DNA of 57,332 nt from Acidobacteriota bacterium (GCA_009840635.1 VXNL01000051.1:1-57332); one strand, 5' to 3'; positions 7,155 through 16,154 are shown, counted from the stretch's first letter. Numbers and translations: made by a program. The notes: a model not told the origin generated them from the sequence alone.

Positions 7155-8372
7155 TCACGCCTCGAGCGGTGAACCTCCAGCGAGGATGGCCGGCAGGTGG
7201 GTCACGCCGGCGACGGCGATTCCCGGCGCCAGCGCCGAAGCGGCCCCCGGACGGCCCAGCAAGTAGTGCTCGCCGGGCTTCCAGGGACCCTCGGCGGCTT
7301 CCAGTTCGGCGTTCACCCGCACGAGGTTCCGCGCCTCCCGCGAGCCAGGATGCTCTTCCCACTTGCACTCCGCGAAACACAGCTTGCCGCCGGACTCCAG
7401 GACGAAGTCCACCTCGCGGCCCGGGAGGTCCCGGTAGTACCAGAGCCCGACCGGTCGGCCGCCGATCTCGTTGAGCTTGCGCATCTCGGCGAAGACGAAG
7501 GTTTCCCAGACTGCCCCGAGCATGGGGGAGGCAAGGAGCGTGGTCTCGTCGAGGTTGAGCAGGAAGCAGAGCAGGCCGGTGTCGCGGAAATAGACCTTCG
7601 GCGTCTTGACCAGGCGCTTTCCGAAGTTGGCGTACCACGGTTCGAGAAGCGTGATCTGCCCCGAGGTCTCGAGAACGCTTACCCATTCCCCGATGGTCTT
7701 GACGGCGACTCCGACGTCCCGCGCGACATCGCTCCGGTTGAGCATCGCCGCCGGGCGCGCCGCCAGGATGCGAATGAACCGCTCGAAGTCGCGCAGGCTG
7801 CCCACCCGGAGGATCTGGCGCACGTCGCGTTCGAGGTAGGTCGCCAGGTAGCCCGCGAAGAAGTCCCGCGCCGGCAGTTCGGGGACCCGCCAGAGTTCGG
7901 GGAACTGGCCCCGCGCCATCAGGCCGGCAAGGCCGCGTGCGTCGAGTGGAATCTCGGTGACCGCCCGGATCTCGTCGAGGGCGAGGTTTTCGAGCTCGAG
8001 GAGCCCCGAGCGGCCCGCGAGGCTGTCGGAAACCCCCTTCATCAGGGTGAAGTGCTGGCTGCCGGTGAGGATGAAGCGACCCATTTCGTGGCGGTCCGCA
8101 TCGATGGCCGCCTTCAGGTGGCGGAACAGGCCGGGCGCGTACTGCACCTCGTCCACCAGCACCGGCGGCGGGTGCTGTCGGAGGAACAGATCGGGATTGC
8201 GTTCGGCCTGCTCCGCGATGGTAGGCAGGTCGAGCGACACGTAGTGGTGGTCGGGAAAGGCGGCGCGCAGGAGCGTCGTTTTTCCCGCCTGCCGCGCTCC
8301 GGTCACGACGACTGCCGGGAAGTGGCGGGCGAGGTGGCTCAGCCGCTCGGCGCAGTGTCGTGGGTAGTACAT
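7155..8372 (-). CDS. AAA_14/DUF4143 ATPase
   Basis: The 405-aa protein has the standard two-domain build of this family. Near the N terminus a Walker A loop is visible (VTGARQAGKTTLL, residues about 22-34), with Walker B at PPVLVDEVQYAP (about 69-80) and a sensor-like ILTGSQ. The central region holds a winged-helix segment, and the C-terminal DUF4143 domain carries a PD-(D/E)XK-like core (GREVDFVLE, then LCFAECKWEE). Members are common in mobile and accessory DNA, and their cellular role is poorly defined. ATG 8372 is preceded by an AT-rich stretch with a short dyad. A second, distant family member lies at 29943-31097. Confidence 0.9.
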   Translation of the reverse strand: MYYPRHCAERLSHLARHFPAVVVTGARQAGKTTLLRAAFPDHHYVSLDLPTIAEQAERNPDLFLRQHPPPVLVDEVQYAPGLFRHLKAAIDADRHEMGRFILTGSQHFTLMKGVSDSLAGRSGLLELENLALDEIRAVTEIPLDARGLAGLMARGQFPELWRVPELPARDFFAGYLATYLERDVRQILRVGSLRDFERFIRILAARPAAMLNRSDVARDVGVAVKTIGEWVSVLETSGQITLLEPWYANFGKRLVKTPKVYFRDTGLLCFLLNLDETTLLASPMLGAVWETFVFAEMRKLNEIGGRPVGLWYYRDLPGREVDFVLESGGKLCFAECKWEEHPGSREARNLVRVNAELEAAEGPWKPGEHYLLGRPGAASALAPGIAVAGVTHLPAILAGGSPLEA

Positions 8373-8385
8373 ACCGGATATTATG

Positions 8386-8396
8386 ACTTATGAAGT
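8386..8396. promoter_or_regulatory. AT-rich dyad upstream of the AAA_14 gene
   Basis: ACTT and AAGT flank ATG to give a short palindrome 14 bp upstream of the ATPase start, inside an AT-rich block (about 8373-8400) unlike the GC-rich surroundings. A promoter or operator is plausible; the evidence is composition and position only. Confidence 0.3.
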
Positions 8397-8433
8397 AAGG
8401 ATTTCCGATACTGGAAGGGTGCCCCGCGGTTTC

Positions 8434-8480
8434 GCTGCGCTCCGCGCAGCGATGCCGGCTGAAGCCGGCGTTCCAAGCCG
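8434..8480 (+). repeat. Two-hairpin repeat, copy A
   Basis: Hairpin 1 is GCTGCGC, loop TCC, GCGCAGC (8434-8450). Hairpin 2 is GCCGGCT, loop GA, AGCCGGC (8454-8469). The tail GCGTTCCAAGCCG (8468-8480) and the leader GGTTTC are shared with other copies. It lies just beyond the 3' end of the first DUF5916 gene, where it could act as a terminator or mRNA-stabilising element. Confidence 0.75.
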
Positions 8481-8486
8481 TTTCTG

Positions 8487-10664
8487 CTAGCCCGGGACCC
8501 AGTACCAGGTGAGCTTGGCGAGCAGTTCGCGGTAGGACGGTTCCATGCTGTCCGTCCCGAAGTGCTGGCGCTCGTTGTAGACCACGTAAATGTCGCTGCC
8601 GGGCCGGTAGTTCCAGCGGAGCTGGACGTTGCCGGAGAAGTTGCCGTCGTCGTCGTTCCACTGCAGGAGGCCCCGGATGAAGGCGTCCGGCGACAGCGCC
8701 ACCAGTCCGCGCAGCACCACCAGGTTGGTGTTGAAGTCGCCGTTCTCCTGCGGCAACCGGACCTCGCTCCGCGAGTAGTTCACCTGGAGCCGCACCCGGG
8801 GATGGGGCTTGACCGCGACGCCCGGCGAGTACACCCGGAGCCGGCCGTCGAAGAACCCGTTGTTCATCGCGAACAGGTTGAACGAGATGCGGTGGCTCTC
8901 CGACGTGCTGGCCATCGTCATGAAGTCCTTCGTCACGTACTGCCCCTCCGCGATCTCCACTCCGTCGCGCAGTTCGAACGACTCGCTGAGCCCTTCGGTG
9001 TTGCGGGAGAACGCGAAGAAGAGGTTGCTGCCGTCGTTGAACAGGACGAAAGGACCGAATTGCAGGTTCTCCGTCTGTATCGAACCGTCGGGCTCGGTAA
9101 TGCGGATGACGTTGGGGCCCACGAAGATCTGCCGGATTCCGAAACGGCCGATCCGCGGGCTCCACGTCCCTTCCACGCGAATCTTCCGGACGCCGGTGCG
9201 CGGCACGAACCCCAACTCCGAGCGGAACCCCTCCCCGATGTCGGCGTAGTTCCCGAACAGGTTCCAGCGGTCGTTTCCTGCCTGGCCGTTCAGGCCGAAT
9301 GCGGACTGCCGCCCCTCGACGCCGGGCGTCGAACTCGCCGCGGCGAACCCGCCGAACGAGGTGGCCTCCGTCGGCGCCCAGGAGAAGTCGGCGGCCCCCA
9401 CCCGATGCGCTTCACCGCCGGCCTCGGAACGGTCGAGCGCCATCACCCCGATGGAACTGCGCTCCAGCACGTCCCGCCGCAGCCGCAGGGCGGTGAATCC
9501 GGTGGCGGGAGACACTCCCTCGAACTCCTGCTGGCGGATATGGAAGGCGCCCACATCGGTGGCCCCCAGCTTGCCGGTGACGCGCGCGCCGCCCAGGATG
9601 GGAAGGATCTCGCCGTCCTCGGAGAGCCCGATCCGGCGGCTGAAGAAGAGGAGCGTCTCGGGCGGCTCGAACGACCGGGTCCGTTCCCCCACCTGGAAGA
9701 CTCCGGCGTTTTCCAGGAAGAACTCACGCTGCTCGGGAAAGAACAGCTCGAAGCGGGTCAGGTTCACCTGCTGCTCGTCCGCCTCCACTTGGGCGAAGTC
9801 CGTGTTCACGGTGACGTCGAGATTCAGGTTCGACCCGAGCGACACCTTGGCGTCGAGCCCGAGATCGGCCGTTCCCGCGCGTTCCTCGCCCTCGCCGGTG
9901 ACCCCGGCCACCCCGAAGGGCTTCAGCTTGATGCGCCCGCCGGGATTCGCGTTCTCCAAGCCATGCATGACCCCGTAGGCCGAGACCCGCCACATGGCGT
10001 TGAAGCCCCAGTCGTTATCGATGGGGGCCCAGAAGCTGAGCTCCCGCGTGCGCGCCACCTGACGGCCGAAGTTGACACCGAACTCGGACGTCCCGCTCGG
10101 AAACCGGAGCGTCTCGAAGGGGATCACCATTTCGGTGACCCACCCGTCGCGGGTAAGGCGGGACCCCACCCTCCAGACGCCGTCCCACTCGTTGTTGAGC
10201 ACCGCGCCCTCGTTCTGGACGAGCCCGTCCTGCCGGGTCCCCACGGCGTTGGTAATGAAGTAGAAGGCGCTCCGGTGGTCGTGGTAGGTGTCGAGGAAGA
10301 GGAGGAAGTTGTCGTCGCTCTCCAGGTCGGCGTCCCGGCGGTACTGGCGCGCGACGACCGCGTCCGGGTCGTCGTCCTCGAGCCGGGCGGCGACCAGCAG
10401 CGCATCCGGGGTGTACGCGACGAGCACCTCGGTGGCGAAGGTTGGCTCGGCCCCTTCCACCGGCTCGGTCTGGATGAATCCGTCGGCCACGGCCGCGAGC
10501 GCCCAGACCTCCTCGTCGAGCCGCCCGTCGGCCACCGGGATCTCCTCCACGAGCGGCACCTCGAGCACCTGGTCGTGATCCCCCTGGGCGGAGGCGTGGC
10601 CGGCCAGGACCAGGATCAGTCCGAGGGTTGCCGTTCCTCCGGCGCGCACACCAGGACCACGCAT
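8487..10664 (-). CDS. DUF5916 / CBM9-like outer-membrane protein, paralogue 1
   Basis: The 725-aa product has a signal peptide (LGLILVLAGHASAQG). An N-terminal carbohydrate-binding family 9-like domain follows (VADGRLDEEVWALA, residues about 45-58, to IPFETLRFP near 170). The remainder is a long beta-strand-rich DUF5916 region that probably forms an outer-membrane barrel, ending in an aromatic KLTWYWVPG. The family is common in Bacteroidota, Gemmatimonadota and Acidobacteriota; the substrate is unknown. It is the last gene of the minus-strand run that begins with ccmE and is a close tandem duplicate of the next gene, from which it is separated by 34 bp. Confidence 0.85.
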   Translation of the reverse strand: MRGPGVRAGGTATLGLILVLAGHASAQGDHDQVLEVPLVEEIPVADGRLDEEVWALAAVADGFIQTEPVEGAEPTFATEVLVAYTPDALLVAARLEDDDPDAVVARQYRRDADLESDDNFLLFLDTYHDHRSAFYFITNAVGTRQDGLVQNEGAVLNNEWDGVWRVGSRLTRDGWVTEMVIPFETLRFPSGTSEFGVNFGRQVARTRELSFWAPIDNDWGFNAMWRVSAYGVMHGLENANPGGRIKLKPFGVAGVTGEGEERAGTADLGLDAKVSLGSNLNLDVTVNTDFAQVEADEQQVNLTRFELFFPEQREFFLENAGVFQVGERTRSFEPPETLLFFSRRIGLSEDGEILPILGGARVTGKLGATDVGAFHIRQQEFEGVSPATGFTALRLRRDVLERSSIGVMALDRSEAGGEAHRVGAADFSWAPTEATSFGGFAAASSTPGVEGRQSAFGLNGQAGNDRWNLFGNYADIGEGFRSELGFVPRTGVRKIRVEGTWSPRIGRFGIRQIFVGPNVIRITEPDGSIQTENLQFGPFVLFNDGSNLFFAFSRNTEGLSESFELRDGVEIAEGQYVTKDFMTMASTSESHRISFNLFAMNNGFFDGRLRVYSPGVAVKPHPRVRLQVNYSRSEVRLPQENGDFNTNLVVLRGLVALSPDAFIRGLLQWNDDDGNFSGNVQLRWNYRPGSDIYVVYNERQHFGTDSMEPSYRELLAKLTWYWVPG

Positions 10665-10698
10665 GACAGAGCGCGAAGTATCGGCGTGTTCTGCGGAC

Positions 10699-12888
10699 CT
10701 AGCCCGGGACCCAGTACCAAGTGAGCTTCGCGAGCAGTTCGCGGTAGGACGGCTCGTCGCTGTCCATCCCGAAGGGCTGGCGCTCGTTGTAGACGACGTA
10801 GATGTCGCTGCCGGGCCGGTAGTTCCAGCGGAGCTGGACGTTGCCCGAGAAATTGCCGTCGTCGTCGTTCCACTGCAGCAGACCCCGGATGAAGGCGTCC
10901 GGCGACAGCGCCAGCAACCCGCGCAGCACCACCAGGTTCGTGTTGAAGTGGCCGTTCTCCTGCGGCAGCCGGACCTCGCTCCGCGAGTAGTTCACCTGTA
11001 GGCGCACCCGGGGATGCGGGCGGACGGCGACGCCCGGCGAGTACACCCGGAGCCGGCCGTCGAAGAACCCGTTGTTCATCGCGAAGAGGTTGAACGAGAT
11101 GCGCCGGCTTTCCGAGGTATTGAGCATCGTCATGAGGTCGGAGGTCGTGTACTGCCCCTCCTCGATCTCCACGCCGTCGCGCAGCTCGAACGATTCGCTG
11201 AGGCCCTCGGTGTTGCGGGAGAACTGGACAAAGAACTGGCTGCCGTCGTCGAAGAGGAAGAAGGGCCCGAAGCCGACGTTCTGGGTCTGGATGGACCCGT
11301 CGGGCTCGGTGATGCGGATGAGGCCCGGCCCCACGAAGATCTGCCGGATCCCGTAGCGGCCGATGCGCGGGCTCCAGAGTCCCTCCACCCGGACCTTCCG
11401 GATCCCGGTGCGGGGTACGAAGCCCAGCTCCGACCGGAAGCCCTCCCCGATGTCGTTGTAGGTCGTGAACAGGTTCCAGCGGTCGTCGCCCACCTGTCCG
11501 GTCACCCCGAAGGCGCTCTCCCGTCCCTCGACGCCCGGCGTCGCGCTGCGCGCGGCGAACCCGGTGACGGTGGCCGACTCGTTCGGCGCCCAGGAGAAGT
11601 CGGCCGCGCCGACCCGGTGCGAGTCGCCCCCGATCTCCGTCCGGTCGAGCGCCATCACCCCGACGGAACTCCGCTCGAGCACGTCCCGCCGCAGCCGCAG
11701 CGCAGTGAAGCCGGTGGCCGGCGACACCCCCTCGAACTCCTGCTGGCGGATGTGGAAGGCGCCCACGTCGGTGGCGCCCAGCTTTCCCGTGACGCGCGCC
11801 CCGCCGACGATGGGGATGATCTCCCCGTCGTCCGAGAGCCCGATCCGGCGGCTGAAGAACAGGAACATCTCCGGCGGCTCGAAGGGCCGGGTCGTCTCGC
11901 CGACCTGGAAGAGGCCGGCGTTTTCCAGGAAGAACTCGCGCTGCTCGGGGAAGAAGAGTTCGAATCGGGTCAGGTTGACCTGCTGCTCGTCGGCCTCCAC
12001 CTGCGCGAAGTCGGTGTTCAGGGTCACGTCGAGGTTCAGGTTCGATCCGAGCGACACCTTCGCGTCGAGCCCGAGGTCGGTTGTCCCGACCCGTTCCTCG
12101 CCCTCGCCCGTGATCCCGGCGACCCCGAAGGGCTTCAGCTTGATGCGCCCGCCGGGGTTCGCGTGCTCCATCCCGTGCATCACCCCGTAGGCGGAGATCC
12201 GCCACATCGCGTTGAAGCCCCAGTCCACGGAGATCGGGGCCCAGAAGCTGATCTCGCGGGTGCGCGCCACCTGGCGGCCGAAGTTGACCCCGAAATCGCG
12301 GGTTCCGCGCGGGAAGCGGAGCGTCTCGAAGGGGATCACCATCTCGGTGACCCAGCCGTCCTCGGTCCGCCGCGACCCCACCCGCCAGACGCCGTCCCAC
12401 TCGTTGTTGATCGCGGCGCCCTCGTTCTGGACGAGGCCGTCCTGGCGCGTCCCCACCGGGTTCGTGCTGAAGAAGACCGCGCTCCGGTGGTCGTGGTAAG
12501 TGTCGAGCACGATGAAGAAGTTGTCGTCGCTCTCGAGGTTGGCGTCGCGCCGGTACTCGCGGGCGACGATCGCCGCCGGGTCGTCGTCCTCCATCCGGGC
12601 GCCGATCAACAGCGCGTCCCGGGTGTAGGCCACGTACACCTCGGTGGCGTAGGTCGGCTCGGCGCCGTCCACCGGCTCGGTCTGGATGAAGCCGTCGGCG
12701 ACCGCGGCGAGCGCCCAGACCTCCTCGTCGAGCCGGCCGTCGGCCACCGGGAGCTCCTCCACGAGCGGCACCTGGAGCTCCTGGTCGTGCTCGTGCTCCT
12801 CCTGGGCGGAGGCGGGGCCGGCGGCGGCGAGGCCGAGCAGGAGTGCGGGAAGGGCTACTCCTCGAGCGCGAACTCGAAGCACATCCAT
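10699..12888 (-). CDS. DUF5916 / CBM9-like outer-membrane protein, paralogue 2
   Basis: The 729-aa protein is very similar along its whole length to its downstream neighbour, including VADGRLDEEVWALA, QVNLTRFELFFPEQREFFLE and the same WYWVPG C terminus. Start ATG 12888 gives a clean signal peptide (LPALLLGLAAAGPASAQ). The frame runs open to 13608, but that extension is antisense shadow over ccmB and ccmA. The start lies inside the end of ccmB (34-bp overlap), so translation is probably coupled to the ccm operon. An EEHEHDQE acidic/histidine stretch follows the signal and may bind metal; that is speculative. Confidence 0.85.
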   Translation of the reverse strand: MDVLRVRARGVALPALLLGLAAAGPASAQEEHEHDQELQVPLVEELPVADGRLDEEVWALAAVADGFIQTEPVDGAEPTYATEVYVAYTRDALLIGARMEDDDPAAIVAREYRRDANLESDDNFFIVLDTYHDHRSAVFFSTNPVGTRQDGLVQNEGAAINNEWDGVWRVGSRRTEDGWVTEMVIPFETLRFPRGTRDFGVNFGRQVARTREISFWAPISVDWGFNAMWRISAYGVMHGMEHANPGGRIKLKPFGVAGITGEGEERVGTTDLGLDAKVSLGSNLNLDVTLNTDFAQVEADEQQVNLTRFELFFPEQREFFLENAGLFQVGETTRPFEPPEMFLFFSRRIGLSDDGEIIPIVGGARVTGKLGATDVGAFHIRQQEFEGVSPATGFTALRLRRDVLERSSVGVMALDRTEIGGDSHRVGAADFSWAPNESATVTGFAARSATPGVEGRESAFGVTGQVGDDRWNLFTTYNDIGEGFRSELGFVPRTGIRKVRVEGLWSPRIGRYGIRQIFVGPGLIRITEPDGSIQTQNVGFGPFFLFDDGSQFFVQFSRNTEGLSESFELRDGVEIEEGQYTTSDLMTMLNTSESRRISFNLFAMNNGFFDGRLRVYSPGVAVRPHPRVRLQVNYSRSEVRLPQENGHFNTNLVVLRGLLALSPDAFIRGLLQWNDDDGNFSGNVQLRWNYRPGSDIYVVYNERQPFGMDSDEPSYRELLAKLTWYWVPG

Positions 12889-13538
12889 GAGACCGATACG
12901 AAGGCCACCGCGGCCAGTACCAGGAAACGCGCGGCCTCCCAGACCGGTTCGCCCGCCATCGCGGCCCGCACCCCGGACACCCCGGCGATCAGCAGCGGCG
13001 CGGAGAGCGGGAACAGCAGCAGCGGGAGCAGCACTTCGCGCACCGGGGTCGCGGCGCAGATCGCCGCCACCGTGGTGCCGAGGGCCATGAAACCGAGGGA
13101 GAAGCAAAGCAGGATCGCGCCGAAGACCAGCAGACCACTTACGGATTGGCCACCCAGAAGGTTCGCCCGGAAGAAGAGTTCGTAGAGCAGGACCACCGGA
13201 ATCTGGACGGCGAGCAGCAGGAGCGTCCCCGATGCCAGCTTCCCGAAGTAGATCGCCGACCGGTCCACCGGCCCGAGCATGAGTCCGTGGATCGCCATCG
13301 CCTCGGTCTCGGGGGCGAAGCTCCGGTAGAGCCCCAGGGTCCCGGCGAAGAGGAAGGCCGTCTGGAGGACCCCGGGGGCGAGGTCCCGCCGGTCCGCCGA
13401 GTCGAGCCCGATGGCGAAGTGCATGACCAGCAGCACCAGCGCCGCGAAGAGGAGCATCGCCGGGAGCCGTTCCCGGGAGCGGGCCTCGCTCAGCAGGTCC
13501 TTCCCGGCGATGGCCGCCGCCGCCGAGAAGGTGGTCAC
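12855..13538 (-). CDS. ccmB: Heme exporter/cytochrome c maturation protein CcmB
   Basis: The 227-aa membrane protein shows about six hydrophobic helices, including LLFAALVLLVMHFAIGL, GTLLLLAVQIPVVLLYELFF and VLLPLLLFPLSAPLLIAG. It fits the CcmB permease family, which pairs with CcmA to release holo-CcmE. The N-terminal pattern AGKDLLSEARSRERL and the internal FAPETEAMAIHGLMLGPVDR are family hallmarks. GTG 13538 overlaps the ccmA stop (GTGA). The 3' end overlaps the start of a DUF5916 gene. ccmC, which normally follows ccmB, is missing. Confidence 0.88.
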   Translation of the reverse strand: MTTFSAAAAIAGKDLLSEARSRERLPAMLLFAALVLLVMHFAIGLDSADRRDLAPGVLQTAFLFAGTLGLYRSFAPETEAMAIHGLMLGPVDRSAIYFGKLASGTLLLLAVQIPVVLLYELFFRANLLGGQSVSGLLVFGAILLCFSLGFMALGTTVAAICAATPVREVLLPLLLFPLSAPLLIAGVSGVRAAMAGEPVWEAARFLVLAAVAFVSVSWMCFEFALEE

Positions 13539-14251
13539 GCCGCCCCTCCCGCGGGATAGCCGGCGGCAGCGGTGTCGTAGGTGCGGCGGACGGTCTCGGG
13601 GTCCGCATCGGGGTCGTCGAGGACCACCCGGCCCCGCTGGAGGACGAGCGCCCGGTCGGCGAGTCCGACCGCCCGGTCCACGTCGTGGCTGGCGAAGAGC
13701 ACCGCCGCGCCGCGCCCGCGCGCCGCCCGCACCATCCCGGCGAGCCGCTCGCGTGCCGCGCCGTCGAGTCCGGCGAAGGGCTCGTCGAGGAGCAGCAGGT
13801 CCGGCTGATGCAGCAGCGCCCGGGCGAGCGTCGCCCGTTGCGCCGTTCCCCGCGAGAGGTGCCGCGCCGGAACGCCGGCGACGCCGGTGAGGCCGTGCCG
13901 CTCGAGCAACTCGGCGATGTCGGTGCGGGCGCCGTGGAGGCGCCGATGGAAGCGCAGGTTCTCGGCTACGGTGAGCTCCGGGTAGAGGAGCGACTGGTGG
14001 GAGGCGAAGCCGATCCAGCCGCGCGCCGCCGGAGTGGCGTGCTTCAGTTCCACCCCCCGGTAGCGGAGGGCGCCCGCGGACGGCCGGGCCAGGGTGGCGG
14101 CCATCCGGATGAGGGTGGTCTTCCCCGCGCCGTTTGGGCCGAGCAGGCCGACGATCTCGCCGGCGGCCACGGTGAGGCTCACCTCGTCCACCACCGGAAC
14201 CTCCCGGTAGCGGCGGGTGACGCGGTCGGCCTCGAAGAGGGGGGTGGGCAC
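13535..14251 (-). CDS. ccmA: Cytochrome c maturation ABC ATPase CcmA
   Basis: The 238-aa protein is an ABC ATPase with Walker A GPNGAGKTT (residues 38-46), a Q-loop region (GFASHQSLLYPELTV), a modified signature LSRGTAQR in place of LSGGQ, and Walker B DLLLLDEPFAGLD. The LSRG variant is usual in CcmA. The enzyme powers release of heme-loaded CcmE from the CcmC-side complex. It sits directly upstream of ccmB with overlapping stop and start, and four bases downstream of the 361-aa operon protein. Confidence 0.92.
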   Translation of the reverse strand: MPTPLFEADRVTRRYREVPVVDEVSLTVAAGEIVGLLGPNGAGKTTLIRMAATLARPSAGALRYRGVELKHATPAARGWIGFASHQSLLYPELTVAENLRFHRRLHGARTDIAELLERHGLTGVAGVPARHLSRGTAQRATLARALLHQPDLLLLDEPFAGLDGAARERLAGMVRAARGRGAAVLFASHDVDRAVGLADRALVLQRGRVVLDDPDADPETVRRTYDTAAAGYPAGGAA

Positions 14252-14254
14252 GGA

Positions 14255-15340
14255 CTACGAACCGCCGCCGCCGAAGGCGCGGTGGAGCAGCCCGAACCCC
14301 AGCGCCGCGGCCATCAGCAGCGCCAGCGCCCACTTGGAGGCGATCGTCGGGTCCGGGAGCCGTCCGATGGTGCCGACGGCGGACCTTTCTTCCTCCGATT
14401 GGGCCACGAGACCGGGGAGCTGGCGGCCTCCCGGGGTCGTCGCGGCCGGGGGCGGCGTGCCGCCGCTGAAGATCATTCCCACCGCCTCCCCGGCGGCAAT
14501 GTCGAACTTCCGGGCCGCGGTGAGCCGGGCCTCCTGGTCGGGGCCCAGGACCTCCCAGCCCGGGAGGGCGCCGGACGGGAGTTCGAGGTCGATGTCGAGC
14601 GGGGAGGCGAGGAGCAGCACCTCGGGGCTCGCCCGGGGCGCGACGAGCCGGGCTTCGTAGCGTTCGCCCTCGTAGGCGACCGCGTAGGAGAGGACGATCT
14701 CGGTCTCGCCGGGCTTGAAGGCTGTGCGGATGGCGTAGTCGCCTTCATCGCCGACCGCGAAGCTGCTCTGCGGCACCGGCATCCCGGTCTCGCCGGTGGA
14801 GCTGACGGTGGGGAGTTCGAGCAGCAGGTCCTCCGGAGGCAGCCGGAAGCGCAGGGTCTCGTCGTCGTGGATGAAGGTGCGGGGCGGCTCGGTGCGGTTT
14901 TGCACCACGAAGATGTGGTCCACCCGGAGCGCGTCCCGCTCGCCGGGCATCCGCCGGTAGAGCGCCCGCCAGGTCGAGAGGCCGATCTCCGCCTCGTTCC
15001 ACTCGTCGAAGGGGTCGTAGACGACGATGGCGGCTTCGGTCGTCTCGCCCGGGGTGAGGCGGACCGGAGCGTTGTAGTTGACGCCGCGGTAGGTGGCCTG
15101 GAGCAGGAAGGGGCGGATGCCGCCCGCGGCCGGCCCCTCGTCCGGGGCCTCGAGGGTCACCTGGGCCTCGGGGTTGTCGACCTGGTCCACCGGCTCCATG
15201 CCCTGGCCGAGGCGGTAGAGGGTGACGAGGTCCGCGGACGCCGGGCCCTGGGTGGTCCCGTTCACGATGGTGACGCGGACGGGCTGGGCGGCGGCGGCCA
15301 GGGGAATGGTGAGCAGGGCCGCGGCGAGGGGGAGTCTCAC
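14255..15340 (-). CDS. Periplasmic membrane-anchored protein in the ccm operon, unknown function
   Basis: The 361-aa protein has an N-terminal signal (LAAALLTIPLAAAAQP), a periplasmic beta-rich body, and one C-terminal transmembrane helix (WALALLMAAALGFGLLHRAF, residues about 336-355) followed by a short glycine tail. The body begins like a carboxypeptidase-regulatory or Ig-like module (VRVTIVNGTTQGPASADLVTLYRL). It has no CxxC motif, no heme-binding CxxCH and no thioredoxin fold visible, so it is not CcmG. GTG 15340 overlaps the ccmI-like stop. Its place between ccmI and ccmA suggests a role in apocytochrome or heme handling. I could not assign a family. Confidence 0.75.
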   Translation of the reverse strand: MRLPLAAALLTIPLAAAAQPVRVTIVNGTTQGPASADLVTLYRLGQGMEPVDQVDNPEAQVTLEAPDEGPAAGGIRPFLLQATYRGVNYNAPVRLTPGETTEAAIVVYDPFDEWNEAEIGLSTWRALYRRMPGERDALRVDHIFVVQNRTEPPRTFIHDDETLRFRLPPEDLLLELPTVSSTGETGMPVPQSSFAVGDEGDYAIRTAFKPGETEIVLSYAVAYEGERYEARLVAPRASPEVLLLASPLDIDLELPSGALPGWEVLGPDQEARLTAARKFDIAAGEAVGMIFSGGTPPPAATTPGGRQLPGLVAQSEEERSAVGTIGRLPDPTIASKWALALLMAAALGFGLLHRAFGGGGS

Positions 15341-15648
15341 TTCTTCCGGCCTTTGCCCCTGGGCGTCTTCTGGGCGGCGGTCAGCTCATCGAGCCGGGCC
15401 ACCATGGCGGCGGTGTCGGCGAGTACCGCCGCCCGGCTGGCGGCGTGCTCCTCGGGGGCGATCTTCCCGGCGTCCTTCTCGAAGTCCAGCTCCGCGAGGG
15501 TGAGGAGGAGCTGGTCCCGCTTCTCCTGGAGGCGCAGCACGTTGCGGTCGGTCTCGCGGCGGGGCACGGTCTCCGGTCCCGAGAACACCGGCTGGAGCAC
15601 GAAGGCGGTGGCGGCGGCGGCCAGCACCGCGAGCAGGAAGAGAGTCAC
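15337..15648 (-). CDS. CcmI-like short membrane protein
   Basis: This 103-aa protein begins with a hydrophobic helix (VTLFLLAVLAAAATAFVLQP) and continues as a charged coiled-coil-like segment (NVLRLQEKRDQLLLTLAELDFEKDAGKI) ending in a basic tail. That build matches the N-terminal CcmI/CycH membrane-plus-coil module without its TPR domain. CcmI presents apocytochrome to the heme lyase CcmF/H. The GTG at 15648 is chosen because the upstream frame is shadow over ccmH. It lies 17 bp after ccmH and overlaps the following gene. Confidence 0.7.
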   Translation of the reverse strand: MTLFLLAVLAAAATAFVLQPVFSGPETVPRRETDRNVLRLQEKRDQLLLTLAELDFEKDAGKIAPEEHAASRAAVLADTAAMVARLDELTAAQKTPRGKGRKK

Positions 15649-15665
15649 GCGGTGGACGGCCGGTG

Positions 15666-16154
15666 TCAGCGAATCTGTTCGACGTCGCGTTCGATGCGGG
15701 CGAGCACCTCGGGCGAGGCGTCCACGGCAGGCACGGCCGCATCCCCGGAGGCGGGGGCGGCGGCCACCGCGATCCGCCGGCGGCGCAGCACGGTGAAGAC
15801 GACCGCGGCCCCGCCCAGCAGGAACACCCCCGGAAGGACCCACGCCGAGAGGTGGAAGCCGCTGGTCGGCGGCGCCGAGAGGATCACCAGGCCGTAGCGC
15901 TCCGCGAACATGGAGATGATGTCCTCGGGGGCCTCCCCGGCCTGGAGCCGCTCGGCGACCTCCTCCCGGATGGGCTCCGACGAGGGGCACCGGTCCATCG
16001 CGCACTCGCCGACGATCGCGTTGCACCCGCCGCACTGGCAGGTGAGGGCATGGGTCACCCGCTGGTAGTCGGCCGAGTTGTAGCGGTCCTGCGATACCGC
16101 GGGTCCGGTGAGGAGTGCGCAAGCCGCAATGGCCAGCAGCGATCGGAAACGCAT
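15666..16154 (-). CDS. ccmH: Cytochrome c biogenesis protein CcmH, multi-cysteine type
   Basis: The 162-aa protein has a signal peptide, a CcmH/NrfF domain and a C-terminal membrane helix (LPGVFLLGGAAVVFTVL). The CxxC redox motif is Cys41-GG-Cys44 within LTCQCGGCN. Three more cysteines (Cys39, Cys51, Cys56) replace residues normally found in the proteobacterial LRCxxCQ...S form. The helical part that follows (REEVAERLQAGEAPEDIISMFAERYGLVIL) is standard. The role is reduction of apocytochrome for the CcmF heme lyase. Its ATG overlaps the ccmF stop by four bases (ATGA). Confidence 0.88.
   Translation of the reverse strand: MRFRSLLAIAACALLTGPAVSQDRYNSADYQRVTHALTCQCGGCNAIVGECAMDRCPSSEPIREEVAERLQAGEAPEDIISMFAERYGLVILSAPPTSGFHLSAWVLPGVFLLGGAAVVFTVLRRRRIAVAAAPASGDAAVPAVDASPEVLARIERDVEQIR

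Noticed and set aside
6796..9165. 789-aa minus-strand reading frame
   Set aside because: It overlaps the DUF4238, AAA_14 and DUF5916 genes in other frames and has shadow composition.
12889..13608. N-terminal extension of the second DUF5916 gene
   Set aside because: The extension is an out-of-frame reading over ccmB; ATG 12888 gives a proper signal peptide.
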